The notes: generated by a model not told the origin, from the letters alone. DNA of 8,524 nt from an uncultured Streptococcus sp. (GCF_938036805.1 NZ_CALHWC010000132.1:1-8524); one strand, 5' to 3'. Counted from the first letter of the stretch, positions 1 through 6,769 are shown. Made by a program: numbers and translations.

Positions 1-48
1 TTGGTTCTCTATGACCAAACGCAAAAACTAGAAGAGCTGAATAAATAA
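1..48 (+). CDS. prfA: Peptide chain release factor 1, C-terminal end only (partial)
   Basis: Frame 1 is open from the first base and encodes 15 residues, LVLYDQTQKLEELNK, ending at a TAA at 46-48. The tail resembles the C-terminus of bacterial RF1, and prmC directly downstream is the classic partner of prfA: PrmC methylates the glutamine of the GGQ motif in RF1 and RF2. The stop overlaps the prmC start by one base (TAATG), which suggests translational coupling. The GGQ and codon-recognition domains lie outside the window, so the call rests on the short tail plus context. Confidence 0.75.
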   Translation: MVLYDQTQKLEELNK

Positions 49-878
49 TGACATTAGCTCAATATTTAGCTGAGTTAGAGCAGGAGCTAGTGGTAGCGGG
101 AGAAGAAGCGGAAAGCCTGTCTTTCGTTTATCGGGCACTCAATGACCTCTCCTTTACTGATTTTGTTCTCAAGCTTCAGGCAGAGGTTAGTCAGGAAGAT
201 CGTGACCAGCTGAAAGCAATTCATGAACAGCTGCTCTCTCATAAGCCAGCCCAGTATATCATTGGGAGCAGTGACTTTCACGGCTTGACTCTCAAGGTGG
301 ATGAGCGGGTGTTGATTCCAAGGCCTGAGACAGAGGAACTGGTGGAACTGATTTTGTCAGAAAATCCTGAAAGCTCTCTGTCTATCTTGGATATCGGAAC
401 GGGTAGTGGAGCCATTGCTCTGGCACTGGCAAATAGCCGTCCAGACTGGCAGATTACTGCCTCTGATCTCTCGAAAGATGCTCTTGCCTTGGCTGCGGAA
501 AACACCCAGTCCTGTGGCCTCAATCTTACTTTTGTCCAATCTGATTGCTTCGATGTAATTCAAGGAAAATTTGAAATTATCGTCTCTAACCCGCCCTATA
601 TTTCAGAAGCGGATAAGGACGAAGTCGGTCTCAATGTTCTGACGTCAGAGCCTCACATGGCCCTCTTCGCAGAGGAGGATGGCTATGCAGTCTATCGGAA
701 AATAGCCGAGCAGGCAGGGGACTATCTGACAGAAAAAGGGAAAATCTATTTGGAAATTGGCTACAAGCAAGGAGACGGCGTTGCGGAGTTATTCAAAAAA
801 TCTTTCCCGCAAAAACGAATCCGAGTCTTGAAGGATCAATTTGGCAAAGATAGAATGGTGGCAGTGGACAATGAATAA
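48..878 (+). CDS. prmC: Release factor glutamine methyltransferase PrmC (HemK)
   Basis: This cytoplasmic SAM-dependent enzyme N5-methylates the glutamine of the GGQ motif in release factors RF1 and RF2, which improves peptide release. The 276-residue length is normal for the family. A helical N-terminal release-factor-binding domain (about 1-85) includes PAQYIIG at 67-73, followed by PRPETEELVE at 91-100. The Rossmann methyltransferase domain shows the SAM-binding DIGTGSG at 115-121 and the diagnostic NPPY at 181-184, which positions the glutamine amide. The ATG overlaps the prfA stop by one base, with an AGAAGAG purine run at about 30-36 as a weak ribosome binding site. The end overlaps the next gene by 8 bases. 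The old name hemK reflects a mistaken link to haem synthesis. Confidence 0.96.
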   Translation: MTLAQYLAELEQELVVAGEEAESLSFVYRALNDLSFTDFVLKLQAEVSQEDRDQLKAIHEQLLSHKPAQYIIGSSDFHGLTLKVDERVLIPRPETEELVELILSENPESSLSILDIGTGSGAIALALANSRPDWQITASDLSKDALALAAENTQSCGLNLTFVQSDCFDVIQGKFEIIVSNPPYISEADKDEVGLNVLTSEPHMALFAEEDGYAVYRKIAEQAGDYLTEKGKIYLEIGYKQGDGVAELFKKSFPQKRIRVLKDQFGKDRMVAVDNE

Positions 879-1461
879 GATTGAAAAGACTCTGGCAGCA
901 GGCGGAGCGGTTGTTCTGCCGACAGAAACTGTTTATGGCCTCTTTGCTCAAGCCTTGAACGAAGAGGCGGTTGACCGAGTTTATGAATTAAAAAGAAGAC
1001 CTCGTGACAAGGCTCTCAATCTCAATGTGGCTAGCCTGGAAGAAGTTTACCGTTTTTCTAAGAACCAGCCCAGCTATCTGGGAAAACTCTATCAATCCTT
1101 CCTACCTGGGCCACTGACTATTATCCTCCAAGCCAATGACCGAGTGCCTGCTTGGATAAACTCAGGTATGGAAACTGTGGGCTTTCGGATTCCTAAGCAT
1201 CCGGTTACGCTGGACTTAATTCGTAAGTACGGCCCCTTGATAGGTCCATCCGCCAATCTTTCTGGAAAAGCCAGTGGAACTGATTTCCAGCAGATTATGC
1301 TGGATTTTCAAGAGCAAGTTTCGGGAGTAGAAGATGATGCTTCCTTGACAGGTCAGGATTCAACCATTCTGGACTTGTCTGGAGAAAAGGCTCGTATTTT
1401 GCGCCAAGGAGCCATTACCCGCGAGGATATTCTCGCCCAAGTAAGTGATATAATATTTTAA
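871..1461 (+). CDS. L-threonylcarbamoyladenylate synthase, Sua5/YciO/YrdC (TsaC-type)
   Basis: The family makes threonylcarbamoyl-AMP from threonine, bicarbonate and ATP. TsaD and its partners then transfer that group to A37 of ANN-decoding tRNAs (t6A). Visible YrdC-domain motifs, in residues from the ATG at 871, are LPTETVYGL (16-24), KRR (41-43), PGPLT (79-83), GFRIPKHP (104-111) and GPSANLSG (125-132), with an ARILRQGAI end at 164-172. At 196 residues it is the short, single-domain form and lacks the extra C-terminal Sua5 domain of longer homologues such as B. subtilis YwlC. I chose the ATG at 871, not an in-frame TTG at 841, because the family N-terminus begins just before the LPTETVYGL strand. 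The ATG overlaps the prmC stop by 8 bases (ATGAATAA). YciO-like paralogues with less certain function are the main alternative. Confidence 0.9.
   Translation: MNKIEKTLAAGGAVVLPTETVYGLFAQALNEEAVDRVYELKRRPRDKALNLNVASLEEVYRFSKNQPSYLGKLYQSFLPGPLTIILQANDRVPAWINSGMETVGFRIPKHPVTLDLIRKYGPLIGPSANLSGKASGTDFQQIMLDFQEQVSGVEDDASLTGQDSTILDLSGEKARILRQGAITREDILAQVSDIIF
1446..1454 (+). promoter_or_regulatory. Probable glyA promoter (extended -10) inside the end of the Sua5 gene
   Basis: TGATATAAT is a perfect extended -10 (TGnTATAAT), with the hexamer at 1449-1454. There is no good -35: the 17-base spacing gives GATATT at 1426-1431. Extended -10 promoters can work without one. Transcription would start near 1461, giving a leader of about 48 bases before glyA that contains the hairpin at 1466-1483. 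It lies over the last codons of the upstream gene, so coding constraint or chance is possible. Confidence 0.5.
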
Positions 1462-1465
1462 CTTT

Positions 1466-1487
1466 TAGGAGCCTAGCGCCCTATTTT
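1466..1487 (+). terminator. Small hairpin plus T-run in the glyA leader (weak terminator or attenuator-like)
   Basis: TAGGAGC at 1466-1472 can pair with GCCCTA at 1478-1483 as six base pairs with a bulged A at 1470 and a five-base loop. TTTT (1484-1487) follows directly. It sits 5 bases after the Sua5-gene stop and 6 bases before the glyA Shine-Dalgarno. It is short and partly AT-paired, so it is at best a weak terminator. Because the likely glyA start site is upstream of it, it may also lie in the glyA leader RNA. Confidence 0.3.
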
Positions 1488-1493
1488 CTCAAA

Positions 1494-1501
1494 AGAAGGA
1501 G
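1494..1501 (+). promoter_or_regulatory. Strong Shine-Dalgarno sequence of glyA
   Basis: AGAAGGAG lies 7 bases before the ATG at 1509. It is one of the best ribosome binding sites in the window and fixes the glyA start. It contrasts with the overlapping starts around it and fits a highly expressed enzyme translated independently of its upstream neighbour. Confidence 0.85.
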
Positions 1502-1508
1502 ACACCTT

Positions 1509-2771
1509 ATGATTTTTGACCAAGAAGATTACAAAGCATTTGACAAAGAACTCTGGGAAGCTATTGCCAATGAGGAAGAGCGTCAGCAACATAATATCGA
1601 GCTGATTGCTTCAGAAAACGTCGTTTCTAAAGCTGTTATGGCTGCTCAAGGTTCTATTTTGACCAATAAATACGCTGAGGGCTACCCAGGTCGTCGCTAT
1701 TATGGTGGAACAGACGTAGTGGATGTCGTAGAGAGTTTGGCAATTGAGCGCGCTAAGGAAATCTTTGGTGCTAAATTCGCCAATGTTCAACCTCACTCAG
1801 GCAGTCAAGCAAATTGTGCTGCTTATATGGCTTTGATTGAGCCAGGTGATACAGTGATGGGCATGGATTTGTCTGCTGGCGGTCATTTGACTCACGGTGC
1901 GTCAGTCAGCTTCTCTGGCCAAACCTACAATTTTGTATCTTATAGCGTTGATCCAGAAACAGAATTATTGGACTTTGATGCCATCCTCAAGCAAGCTAAG
2001 GAAGTACAGCCTAAGTTGATTGTGGCGGGTGCTTCAGCTTATTCTCATATCATTGACTTTTCAAAATTCCGTGAAATTGCTGATGCAGTCGGTGCCAAGC
2101 TGATGGTAGATATGGCTCACATCGCTGGATTGGTCGCTGCTGGTCTCCATCCAAGTCCTGTTCCTTATGCGGATATCACAACCACGACGACTCACAAGAC
2201 CTTGCGCGGCCCTCGTGGTGGTTTGATTTTAACAAATGATGAAGAATTGGCTAAGAAGATTAACTCAGCTATCTTCCCAGGAATTCAGGGTGGACCATTG
2301 GAGCACGTCATTGCAGCTAAGGCTGTGGCCTTTAAAGAAGTGCTGGATCCAGCTTTCAAGGTTTATGTTCAGCAAATTTTGGATAATGCCCAAGCTATGG
2401 CCCAAGTCTTCCGTCAGCATGACAAGTTCCGTGTGATTTCTGACGGAACTGAAAATCACCTTTTCTTGGTGGATGTTACTAAGGTTGTAGAAAATGGGAA
2501 AGTAGCGCAAAATCTCTTGGATGAGGTCAACATTACGCTCAATAAAAACTCCATCCCTTACGAGACTTTGTCACCATTTAAGACTAGCGGTATTCGTATC
2601 GGTACAGCAGCCATTGCAGCTCGAGGCTTTGGTGTCACAGAAAGTATCAAGGTGGCTGAGCTTATTATCAAGGCTCTGGAAAATGCTGAAAACGAAGCGG
2701 TACTCAATCAAGTGCGAGCGGAAGTTCGTGAATTGACGGATGCTTTTCCGCTCTATGAAGGTTTGAACTAA
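1509..2771 (+). CDS. glyA: Serine hydroxymethyltransferase
   Basis: This cytosolic PLP enzyme converts serine and tetrahydrofolate to glycine and 5,10-methylene-tetrahydrofolate, the main one-carbon source for purines, thymidylate and methionine. The 420 residues are full length. Landmarks are the SENVVS segment at 35-40, the phosphate-binding region HSGSQAN at 96-102, DMAHIAGL at 201-208 (D201 contacts the pyridine nitrogen of PLP and H204 follows), the TTTTTHKTLRGPRGG signature at 225-238 with Schiff-base lysine K230, and GIRIGT at 361-366 with the carboxylate-binding arginine R363. The start is set by the ATG after AGAAGGAG. The next gene begins after a one-base gap, so glyA probably heads a three-gene transcript. 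In some streptococci I recall an acetyltransferase gene between the Sua5 gene and glyA; none is present here. Confidence 0.98.
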   Translation: MIFDQEDYKAFDKELWEAIANEEERQQHNIELIASENVVSKAVMAAQGSILTNKYAEGYPGRRYYGGTDVVDVVESLAIERAKEIFGAKFANVQPHSGSQANCAAYMALIEPGDTVMGMDLSAGGHLTHGASVSFSGQTYNFVSYSVDPETELLDFDAILKQAKEVQPKLIVAGASAYSHIIDFSKFREIADAVGAKLMVDMAHIAGLVAAGLHPSPVPYADITTTTTHKTLRGPRGGLILTNDEELAKKINSAIFPGIQGGPLEHVIAAKAVAFKEVLDPAFKVYVQQILDNAQAMAQVFRQHDKFRVISDGTENHLFLVDVTKVVENGKVAQNLLDEVNITLNKNSIPYETLSPFKTSGIRIGTAAIAARGFGVTESIKVAELIIKALENAENEAVLNQVRAEVRELTDAFPLYEGLN

Positions 2772-2772
2772 G

Positions 2773-3747
2773 ATGGACATTTACGTAAAAAAGGCCATCA
2801 TTCATCAATTCAGTCCAGCTGATACTGAACTGCTGCTGGCGGATAAGTTTCTCAATATCACTCCCAAGATTGAGGAATACTTGCGTAAGAAAATCGAGCG
2901 TGTCTATTCAGACGAGGCTAAAACAGGCATTTTCGAACCTGATAATGTCTTTTTGGCTCAGCTTTCGGACGACTTATTGGAAACATCCGTGACGGTGGCC
3001 AAACTTTGGCAGGAAGAGTTTTCGGTCAGTGAAAACCAGAAAACCAACGATCTGATTTTCGTTCAGTTTGACAAGGAAGGCGTGGAGCATTTTGCTTTTC
3101 TGCGGATTGCGCTGCGGGAAACCCTGACCCACTTGGGTGGTGAGACGGATAATCCAATCAAGCTGACGCAGAACAATCTGCCTGGCTTTGGTACAGGTGC
3201 GGACGAGGCTTTGGTCATCAATCTCCAGTCTCGCAAGTACCATCTGATTGAAAAGCGCATCAAGTACAATGGTGCCTTTCTCAACTATTTTTCGGATAAT
3301 CTCTTGCAGGTCAGTCCCAAGATTTCACCAAAAAAATCTATCAAAGCTCTGGAAAAAACAGCTCAAAAGATTGCTGAAAGCTTTAACACAGACGACTTTC
3401 AGTTCCAGTCTAAGGTCAAATCCAGCATTTTCAAAAATCTGGAAGAAAACGACGAATTGTCTCCTGAAAAGTTGGCGGACGAGCTGTTTGACAGCAATCT
3501 GACAGCCAGACTTACCTTTATTGACCAAGTTAAGGAAACTGTGCCAGAGCCAATCAAGTTTGATGAGATTGACAGCAGTCGCCAGAAAAAGAAGTTCGAA
3601 AATCAAAAATTATCCCTCTCTAATGGAATAGAGCTAATCGTTCCCAATAATGTTTATCAGGATGCTGAATCCGTGGAATTTATCCAGAACGACAACGGGA
3701 CCTATTCTATTCTCATCAAAAATATCGAGGATATACAAAGTAAATAA
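2773..3747 (+). CDS. Nucleoid-associated protein, YejK/NdpA-like (37-kD family)
   Basis: The 324-residue protein matches the layout of the 37-kD nucleoid-associated family. It has an N-terminal KKAIIHQF start (6-13), an acidic 'leaf' region, and VYSDEAKTGIF (44-54), the counterpart of the conserved VYS segment of E. coli YejK. Next come a central FVQFD/FAFLRIALRE strand pair (96-116) and a C-terminal strand region (GIELIVPNNVYQDAESVEF, 285-303). E. coli YejK was recovered with the nucleoid; the role in Gram-positive bacteria is unsettled. I see no signal peptide or membrane segment. The region 200-280 is lysine- and glutamate-rich and probably helical. It starts one base after glyA with no convincing Shine-Dalgarno of its own, so it likely depends on translational coupling. 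The stop overlaps the next gene by one base (TAATG). Confidence 0.85.
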   Translation: MDIYVKKAIIHQFSPADTELLLADKFLNITPKIEEYLRKKIERVYSDEAKTGIFEPDNVFLAQLSDDLLETSVTVAKLWQEEFSVSENQKTNDLIFVQFDKEGVEHFAFLRIALRETLTHLGGETDNPIKLTQNNLPGFGTGADEALVINLQSRKYHLIEKRIKYNGAFLNYFSDNLLQVSPKISPKKSIKALEKTAQKIAESFNTDDFQFQSKVKSSIFKNLEENDELSPEKLADELFDSNLTARLTFIDQVKETVPEPIKFDEIDSSRQKKKFENQKLSLSNGIELIVPNNVYQDAESVEFIQNDNGTYSILIKNIEDIQSK

Positions 3748-4349
3748 TGTTTAAATTTATCAGAAGATTGATTTTGGTCATCATTCTGGCTGCCATTGCG
3801 ATAAAAGGCTATCAAGTCCATCGTGATGTTAAGCAGGTTATGACCTATCAAAACTTGGTTAGAGAAGTACTGGACGAGCAGGATACGGCGGCCAATGAAG
3901 AGCTAGTCCTAGCCATGATCTACACGGAAACCAAGGGAAGAAACAACGACCTCATGCAGTCTAGTGAGAGTGCAACAGGTGAAATCAATTCGATTACAGA
4001 CAATAAAGAAAGTGTTCGGCAAGGTATTCAGACTTTATCGGACAATCTAGAGTTGGCCAGCGAGAAAAAGGTAGATGTTTGGACGGCGGTTCAGGCCTAT
4101 AATTTTGGCCAGGCTTATATCGACTATGTTGCGCAAAATGGCGGCGAGAATACGCTCGAGCTTGCAAAAAAATACTCAAAAGAAGTGGTTGCACCTAGTC
4201 TTGGCAATGTGACTGGAAAAACCTATTCATACTATAATGTACTTTCCATTTTTTACGGGCCCGAGCTTTATATCAATGGTGGAAATTACTACTATTCGCG
4301 TCAGGTACGACTAAATATGTACCTTATCCGCTTTATGGGGTGGCTGTAA
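3747..4349 (+). CDS. Membrane-anchored lysozyme-like protein (CwlT/PvaA-type lytic domain)
   Basis: Residues 1-7 are basic and residues 8-19 are a hydrophobic helix without a lipobox or clear signal-peptidase site. The protein is therefore probably anchored with its C-terminal part outside, facing the wall. The remaining 180 residues resemble the 'lysozyme-like' fold of CwlT and pneumococcal vaccine antigen A. They show LAMIYTETKG with putative catalytic E61, NDLMQSSES with D68 seven residues later, SVRQGI (89-94), and the AYNFGQAYI groove segment (117-125). In that family the glutamate cleaves the MurNAc-GlcNAc backbone. Activity is inferred from the retained acidic residues. No peptidase (NlpC/P60), LysM or choline-binding domain is fused. 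It overlaps the upstream stop by one base and ends 38 bases before a terminator, so it closes the glyA transcript. Confidence 0.8.
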   Translation: MFKFIRRLILVIILAAIAIKGYQVHRDVKQVMTYQNLVREVLDEQDTAANEELVLAMIYTETKGRNNDLMQSSESATGEINSITDNKESVRQGIQTLSDNLELASEKKVDVWTAVQAYNFGQAYIDYVAQNGGENTLELAKKYSKEVVAPSLGNVTGKTYSYYNVLSIFYGPELYINGGNYYYSRQVRLNMYLIRFMGWL

Positions 4350-4387
4350 AAAGATGAGTTGAGCATGTTTTGTGTTTCTATAGCATC

Positions 4388-4424
4388 AGGGGCTGGGATG
4401 AATAATCTCAGCCTCTTATATTTT
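4388..4424 (+). terminator. Rho-independent terminator after the lysozyme-like gene
   Basis: AGGGGCTGGGA (4388-4398) pairs with TCTCAGCCTCT (4406-4416) over 11 base pairs, including two G-U pairs, around the seven-base loop TGAATAA. It is followed by the T-rich tail TTATATTTT. It closes the run that includes glyA. The right arm is nearly the same as that of the terminator at about 7024-7060. Confidence 0.85.
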
Positions 4425-4553
4425 GAGCAGGAAAGATGAAGCTTAGGACTATCCGTTGTAGCGATCAGAATAAGAAAATGTTTTCCAACTTGAAGCTCGG
4501 ACTAGAAAAGAAGATAAAAAAATTTTATTTTTTCTCCTGTAGGACGGGCTTTT
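4425..4553. other. Gene-free stretch with an imperfect direct repeat and a small palindrome
   Basis: The whole gap between stop 4349 and start 4570 is 220 bases; its first part is taken by the terminator. The rest has no plausible reading frame. It holds two copies of a 14-15 base sequence, TGAAGCTTAGGACTA (4437-4451) and TGAAGCTCGGACTA (4491-4504), which differ by one substitution and one indel. Between them lies the palindrome GAAAATGTTTTC (4474-4485). An A/T tract follows at 4515-4533, which could act as an UP-like or curved element for the promoter just downstream. I cannot assign it to a known streptococcal repeat family such as BOX or RUP. Confidence 0.45.
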
Positions 4554-4562
4554 TGATATAAT
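4554..4562 (+). promoter_or_regulatory. Extended -10 promoter placed right at the reductase start codon
   Basis: TGATATAAT is a perfect TGnTATAAT and is identical to the one before glyA. No -35 is recognisable at 15-19 base spacing, though a long A/T tract lies at 4515-4533. Only seven bases separate the hexamer from the ATG at 4570, so the normal start site falls at about 4569-4570. The transcript would carry essentially no leader. Confidence 0.7.
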
Positions 4563-4569
4563 AGAAAGT

Positions 4570-5067
4570 ATGAATAAAAGGGAAAAAATTTCAAATTATC
4601 AACTATTACTGGCTCAGCTGGAAGCCTTGTTGGAGGGTGAGACCAACGCTTTGGCCAATCTTTCTAATGCTAGCGCCCTGCTCAATCAAGCCCTGCCCAA
4701 TTCGGTTTTTACTGGTTTCTATCTTTTTGATGGGAACGAGCTGATTTTGGGGCCCTTTCAAGGGGGCGTTTCTTGTGTCCACATTGCATTAGGTAAGGGA
4801 GTCTGTGGGGAATCTGCTGAGAAAGAGCAGACGATTATCGTAGATGATGTGACCCAGCATGCCAACTATATCTCTTGTGATAGCCGTGCTAAGAGCGAGA
4901 TTGTGGTGCCCATGGTAAAAGATGGCCACCTTTTGGGAGTGCTAGATTTGGACTCAGCCTTGACGGGTGATTATGATAAGGTAGATCAGGAATATCTAGA
5001 AAAGTTTGTTCAGATTTTGCTTGAAAAAACGACTTGGAATTTTGAAATGTTTGGAGAAAAAGCCTAA
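4570..5067 (+). CDS. msrC: Free methionine-(R)-sulfoxide reductase (GAF-fold fRMsr, YebR/MsrC type)
   Basis: The family reduces free methionine-R-sulfoxide to methionine in the cytoplasm, recycled by thioredoxin, and repairs oxidised amino acid rather than protein-bound residues. The 165-residue protein is a single GAF domain with the family signature. GPFQGGVSC gives C69, GKGVCG gives C79 and ISCDSRAKSEIVVP gives C103. The 10- and 24-residue spacings equal those I recall for E. coli C84, C94 and C118. E110, D126 and D128 stand where the family's substrate-binding acids are expected. It is often annotated only as 'GAF domain protein'. The ATG at 4570 gives an N-terminus that aligns with full-length E. 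coli YebR, and no further methionine occurs until residue 115. No Shine-Dalgarno is visible. The stop overlaps dnaX by one base. A role against self-made peroxide in oral streptococci is inference. Confidence 0.9.
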   Translation: MNKREKISNYQLLLAQLEALLEGETNALANLSNASALLNQALPNSVFTGFYLFDGNELILGPFQGGVSCVHIALGKGVCGESAEKEQTIIVDDVTQHANYISCDSRAKSEIVVPMVKDGHLLGVLDLDSALTGDYDKVDQEYLEKFVQILLEKTTWNFEMFGEKA

Positions 5068-6731
5068 TGTATCAAGCTTTATATCGAAAGTACCGCAGTC
5101 AGACCTTTGGTCAGCTAGTGGGGCAGCAGGTAGTAGCTACCACCCTGCGTCAGGCTGTGGAGCAAGGCAAAATCAGCCATGCCTATCTCTTTTCTGGTCC
5201 GCGTGGAACAGGGAAGACAAGTGTTGCCAAGATTTTTGCCAAGGCTATGAACTGTCCGAATCAAAAGGACGGTGAGCCCTGCAATGACTGCTATATCTGC
5301 CAGGCTATTACTGAGGGAAGCCTTGAAGATGTTATAGAAATCGACGCAGCTTCTAATAATGGGGTAGATGAGATTCGTGATATTCGGGACAAGTCTACCT
5401 ATGCGCCTAGTCTGGCCAAGCACAAGGTCTATATCATTGACGAGGTGCATATGCTCTCGACTGGAGCTTTTAACGCCTTGCTCAAGACCTTGGAAGAACC
5501 GACAGAAAATGTGGTCTTTATCCTAGCAACGACAGAGCTGCATAAGATTCCAGCAACCATTCTTTCCCGCGTCCAGCGTTTTGAGTTTAAGTCTATCAAG
5601 ACGCAGGATATTATTGGTCATATCGAGTGGATTTTGGAACAGGAAGGGATTGACTTTGAGAAGGAAGGTGTGCAGATTATTGCCCGTCGAGCCGAGGGCG
5701 GTATGCGAGATGCCCTGTCTATCCTCGATCAGGCTCTTAGCTTGACTCAGGAAAATCGTTTGACTACGGACATTGCTGAGGAAATCACTGGCTCGATCAG
5801 CTTGGGAGCTTTAGATGCTTATGTAGCAGCCTTGATTGCGCATGACGCAGTCACAGCCTTAGACAATCTCAATCTGATTTTTGATAGTGGTAAAAACATG
5901 GCCCGCTTCGTAACGGACCTCCTGCAATATCTGCGCGACTTGATTATTGTCAAAACTGGCGGGGAAAATCATCATGCCAGCGAGCTCTTTTTGGAAAATC
6001 TCAAGACACCGCAGGAGACTCTCTTTGCCATGATTGAGATAGCGACCAAGAGTCTAGCAGATATCAAGAATAGCCTGCAACCTAAGATTTATACAGAAAT
6101 GATGACCATTCGACTGGCTGAGGAAAAAGCAGGTTTGGACCAGATCCCTGACAACTTGGCAGAAGAACTGTCTAATCTCAAGCAGGAAATCCAGCAGCTC
6201 AAGCAGCAATTGGCCAATGTTGGCAGTCAGCCAGCTCAAGCAGCTAAGAAATCAGAGGCACGACCTCAGAAGACTAAGACCTATCGAGTAGACCGCAATA
6301 AGGTCAATGCCATCTTGGAAGAAGCGGTGGAAAATCCTGAATTGGCTCGCAGCAATTTGACTAAGCTGCAAAATGCTTGGGGTGAAATCATCGAGAGTCT
6401 GGCAGGAGCGGACAAGGCTCTGCTCATTGGTTCGCAGCCAGTCGCGGCCAATGAAAATCATGCTATTTTGGCATTTGAGTCTCATTTCAACGCTGAGCAG
6501 ACCATGAAAAGAGAAAATCTCAATACCATGTTTGGGAATCTGCTGAGCAATGCTGCTGGCTTTTCACCAGATATTCTGGCTATTTCTCTCGAGGATTGGA
6601 CTCAAATTCGGGCAGAATTTTTAGCTAGAAGTCGTAGTAATAAGGCAGAAGCAGCTGAAAAGCAGGAAGAAAGCTGGATACCGGAAGGCTTTGATTTTCT
6701 AGCGGAAAAAATCACCGTGCAAGATGATTGA
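5067..6731 (+). CDS. dnaX: DNA polymerase III subunit gamma/tau
   Basis: This is the clamp-loader ATPase that loads the sliding clamp and tethers polymerases at the replication fork. The AAA+ module shows Walker A GPRGTGKT (44-51), a zinc-binding set C63, C72, C75 and C78, Walker B VYIIDE (121-126), sensor 1 ATT (154-156), SRVQRFEF (167-174) with arginine finger R168, and sensor 2 GGMRDALS (211-218). The clamp-loader collar follows to about 360, then a predicted coiled-coil linker (365-388), a charged, proline-containing spacer and a C-terminal domain. The 554 residues fit a Gram-positive tau. The ATG overlaps the reductase stop (TAATG), with TTGGAG ending 10 bases upstream as ribosome binding site. 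I see no E. coli-type A AAA AAG frameshift site that would make a short gamma form. Confidence 0.98.
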   Translation: MYQALYRKYRSQTFGQLVGQQVVATTLRQAVEQGKISHAYLFSGPRGTGKTSVAKIFAKAMNCPNQKDGEPCNDCYICQAITEGSLEDVIEIDAASNNGVDEIRDIRDKSTYAPSLAKHKVYIIDEVHMLSTGAFNALLKTLEEPTENVVFILATTELHKIPATILSRVQRFEFKSIKTQDIIGHIEWILEQEGIDFEKEGVQIIARRAEGGMRDALSILDQALSLTQENRLTTDIAEEITGSISLGALDAYVAALIAHDAVTALDNLNLIFDSGKNMARFVTDLLQYLRDLIIVKTGGENHHASELFLENLKTPQETLFAMIEIATKSLADIKNSLQPKIYTEMMTIRLAEEKAGLDQIPDNLAEELSNLKQEIQQLKQQLANVGSQPAQAAKKSEARPQKTKTYRVDRNKVNAILEEAVENPELARSNLTKLQNAWGEIIESLAGADKALLIGSQPVAANENHAILAFESHFNAEQTMKRENLNTMFGNLLSNAAGFSPDILAISLEDWTQIRAEFLARSRSNKAEAAEKQEESWIPEGFDFLAEKITVQDD

Positions 6732-6754
6732 ATTTAGATTTTTATGGTTTTTCA

Positions 6755-6763
6755 TGCTATAAT
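6755..6763 (+). promoter_or_regulatory. Extended -10 promoter placed right at the small membrane protein start
   Basis: TGCTATAAT matches TGnTATAAT perfectly, with the hexamer at 6758-6763. There is no good -35; TTTAGA at 6733-6738 is 19 bases upstream. Six bases separate the hexamer from the ATG, so a start site 7 bases downstream of the hexamer is exactly the A of the ATG at 6770. This again implies a leaderless mRNA. Confidence 0.65.
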
Positions 6764-6769
6764 GGAAGA

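Noticed and set aside
841..870. Upstream TTG start for the Sua5-type gene
   Set aside because: It would add ten residues deep inside prmC with no ribosome binding site; the ATG at 871 fits the family N-terminus and the short overlap.
2591..2598. TATTCGTA, the reverse complement of the streptococcal competence (ComX) box TACGAATA
   Set aside because: It lies inside glyA and encodes part of the conserved GIRIG motif. No minus-strand gene follows it, so coding constraint or chance explains it.
3063..3606. Open frames of 70-110 residues on the minus strand across the nucleoid-protein gene and dnaX
   Set aside because: They mirror strongly coding + strand genes, lack ribosome binding sites and promoters, and resemble no protein I recognise.
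4511..4536. A/T-rich near-palindrome as a second terminator or operator
   Set aside because: The pairing is almost only A-T with mismatches and there is no GC stem. An UP-like or bent-DNA role for the next promoter is more plausible.
6706..6711. Run of six A in dnaX as a programmed frameshift site for a gamma form
   Set aside because: It is only about 20 bases from the stop, lacks the A AAA AAG pattern and a downstream hairpin, and would not yield a meaningful shorter protein.
6728..6769. Upstream TTG start for the small membrane protein, overlapping dnaX
   Set aside because: It would add 14 residues unlike the compact N-terminus and has no ribosome binding site. The added stretch instead holds a perfect extended -10.
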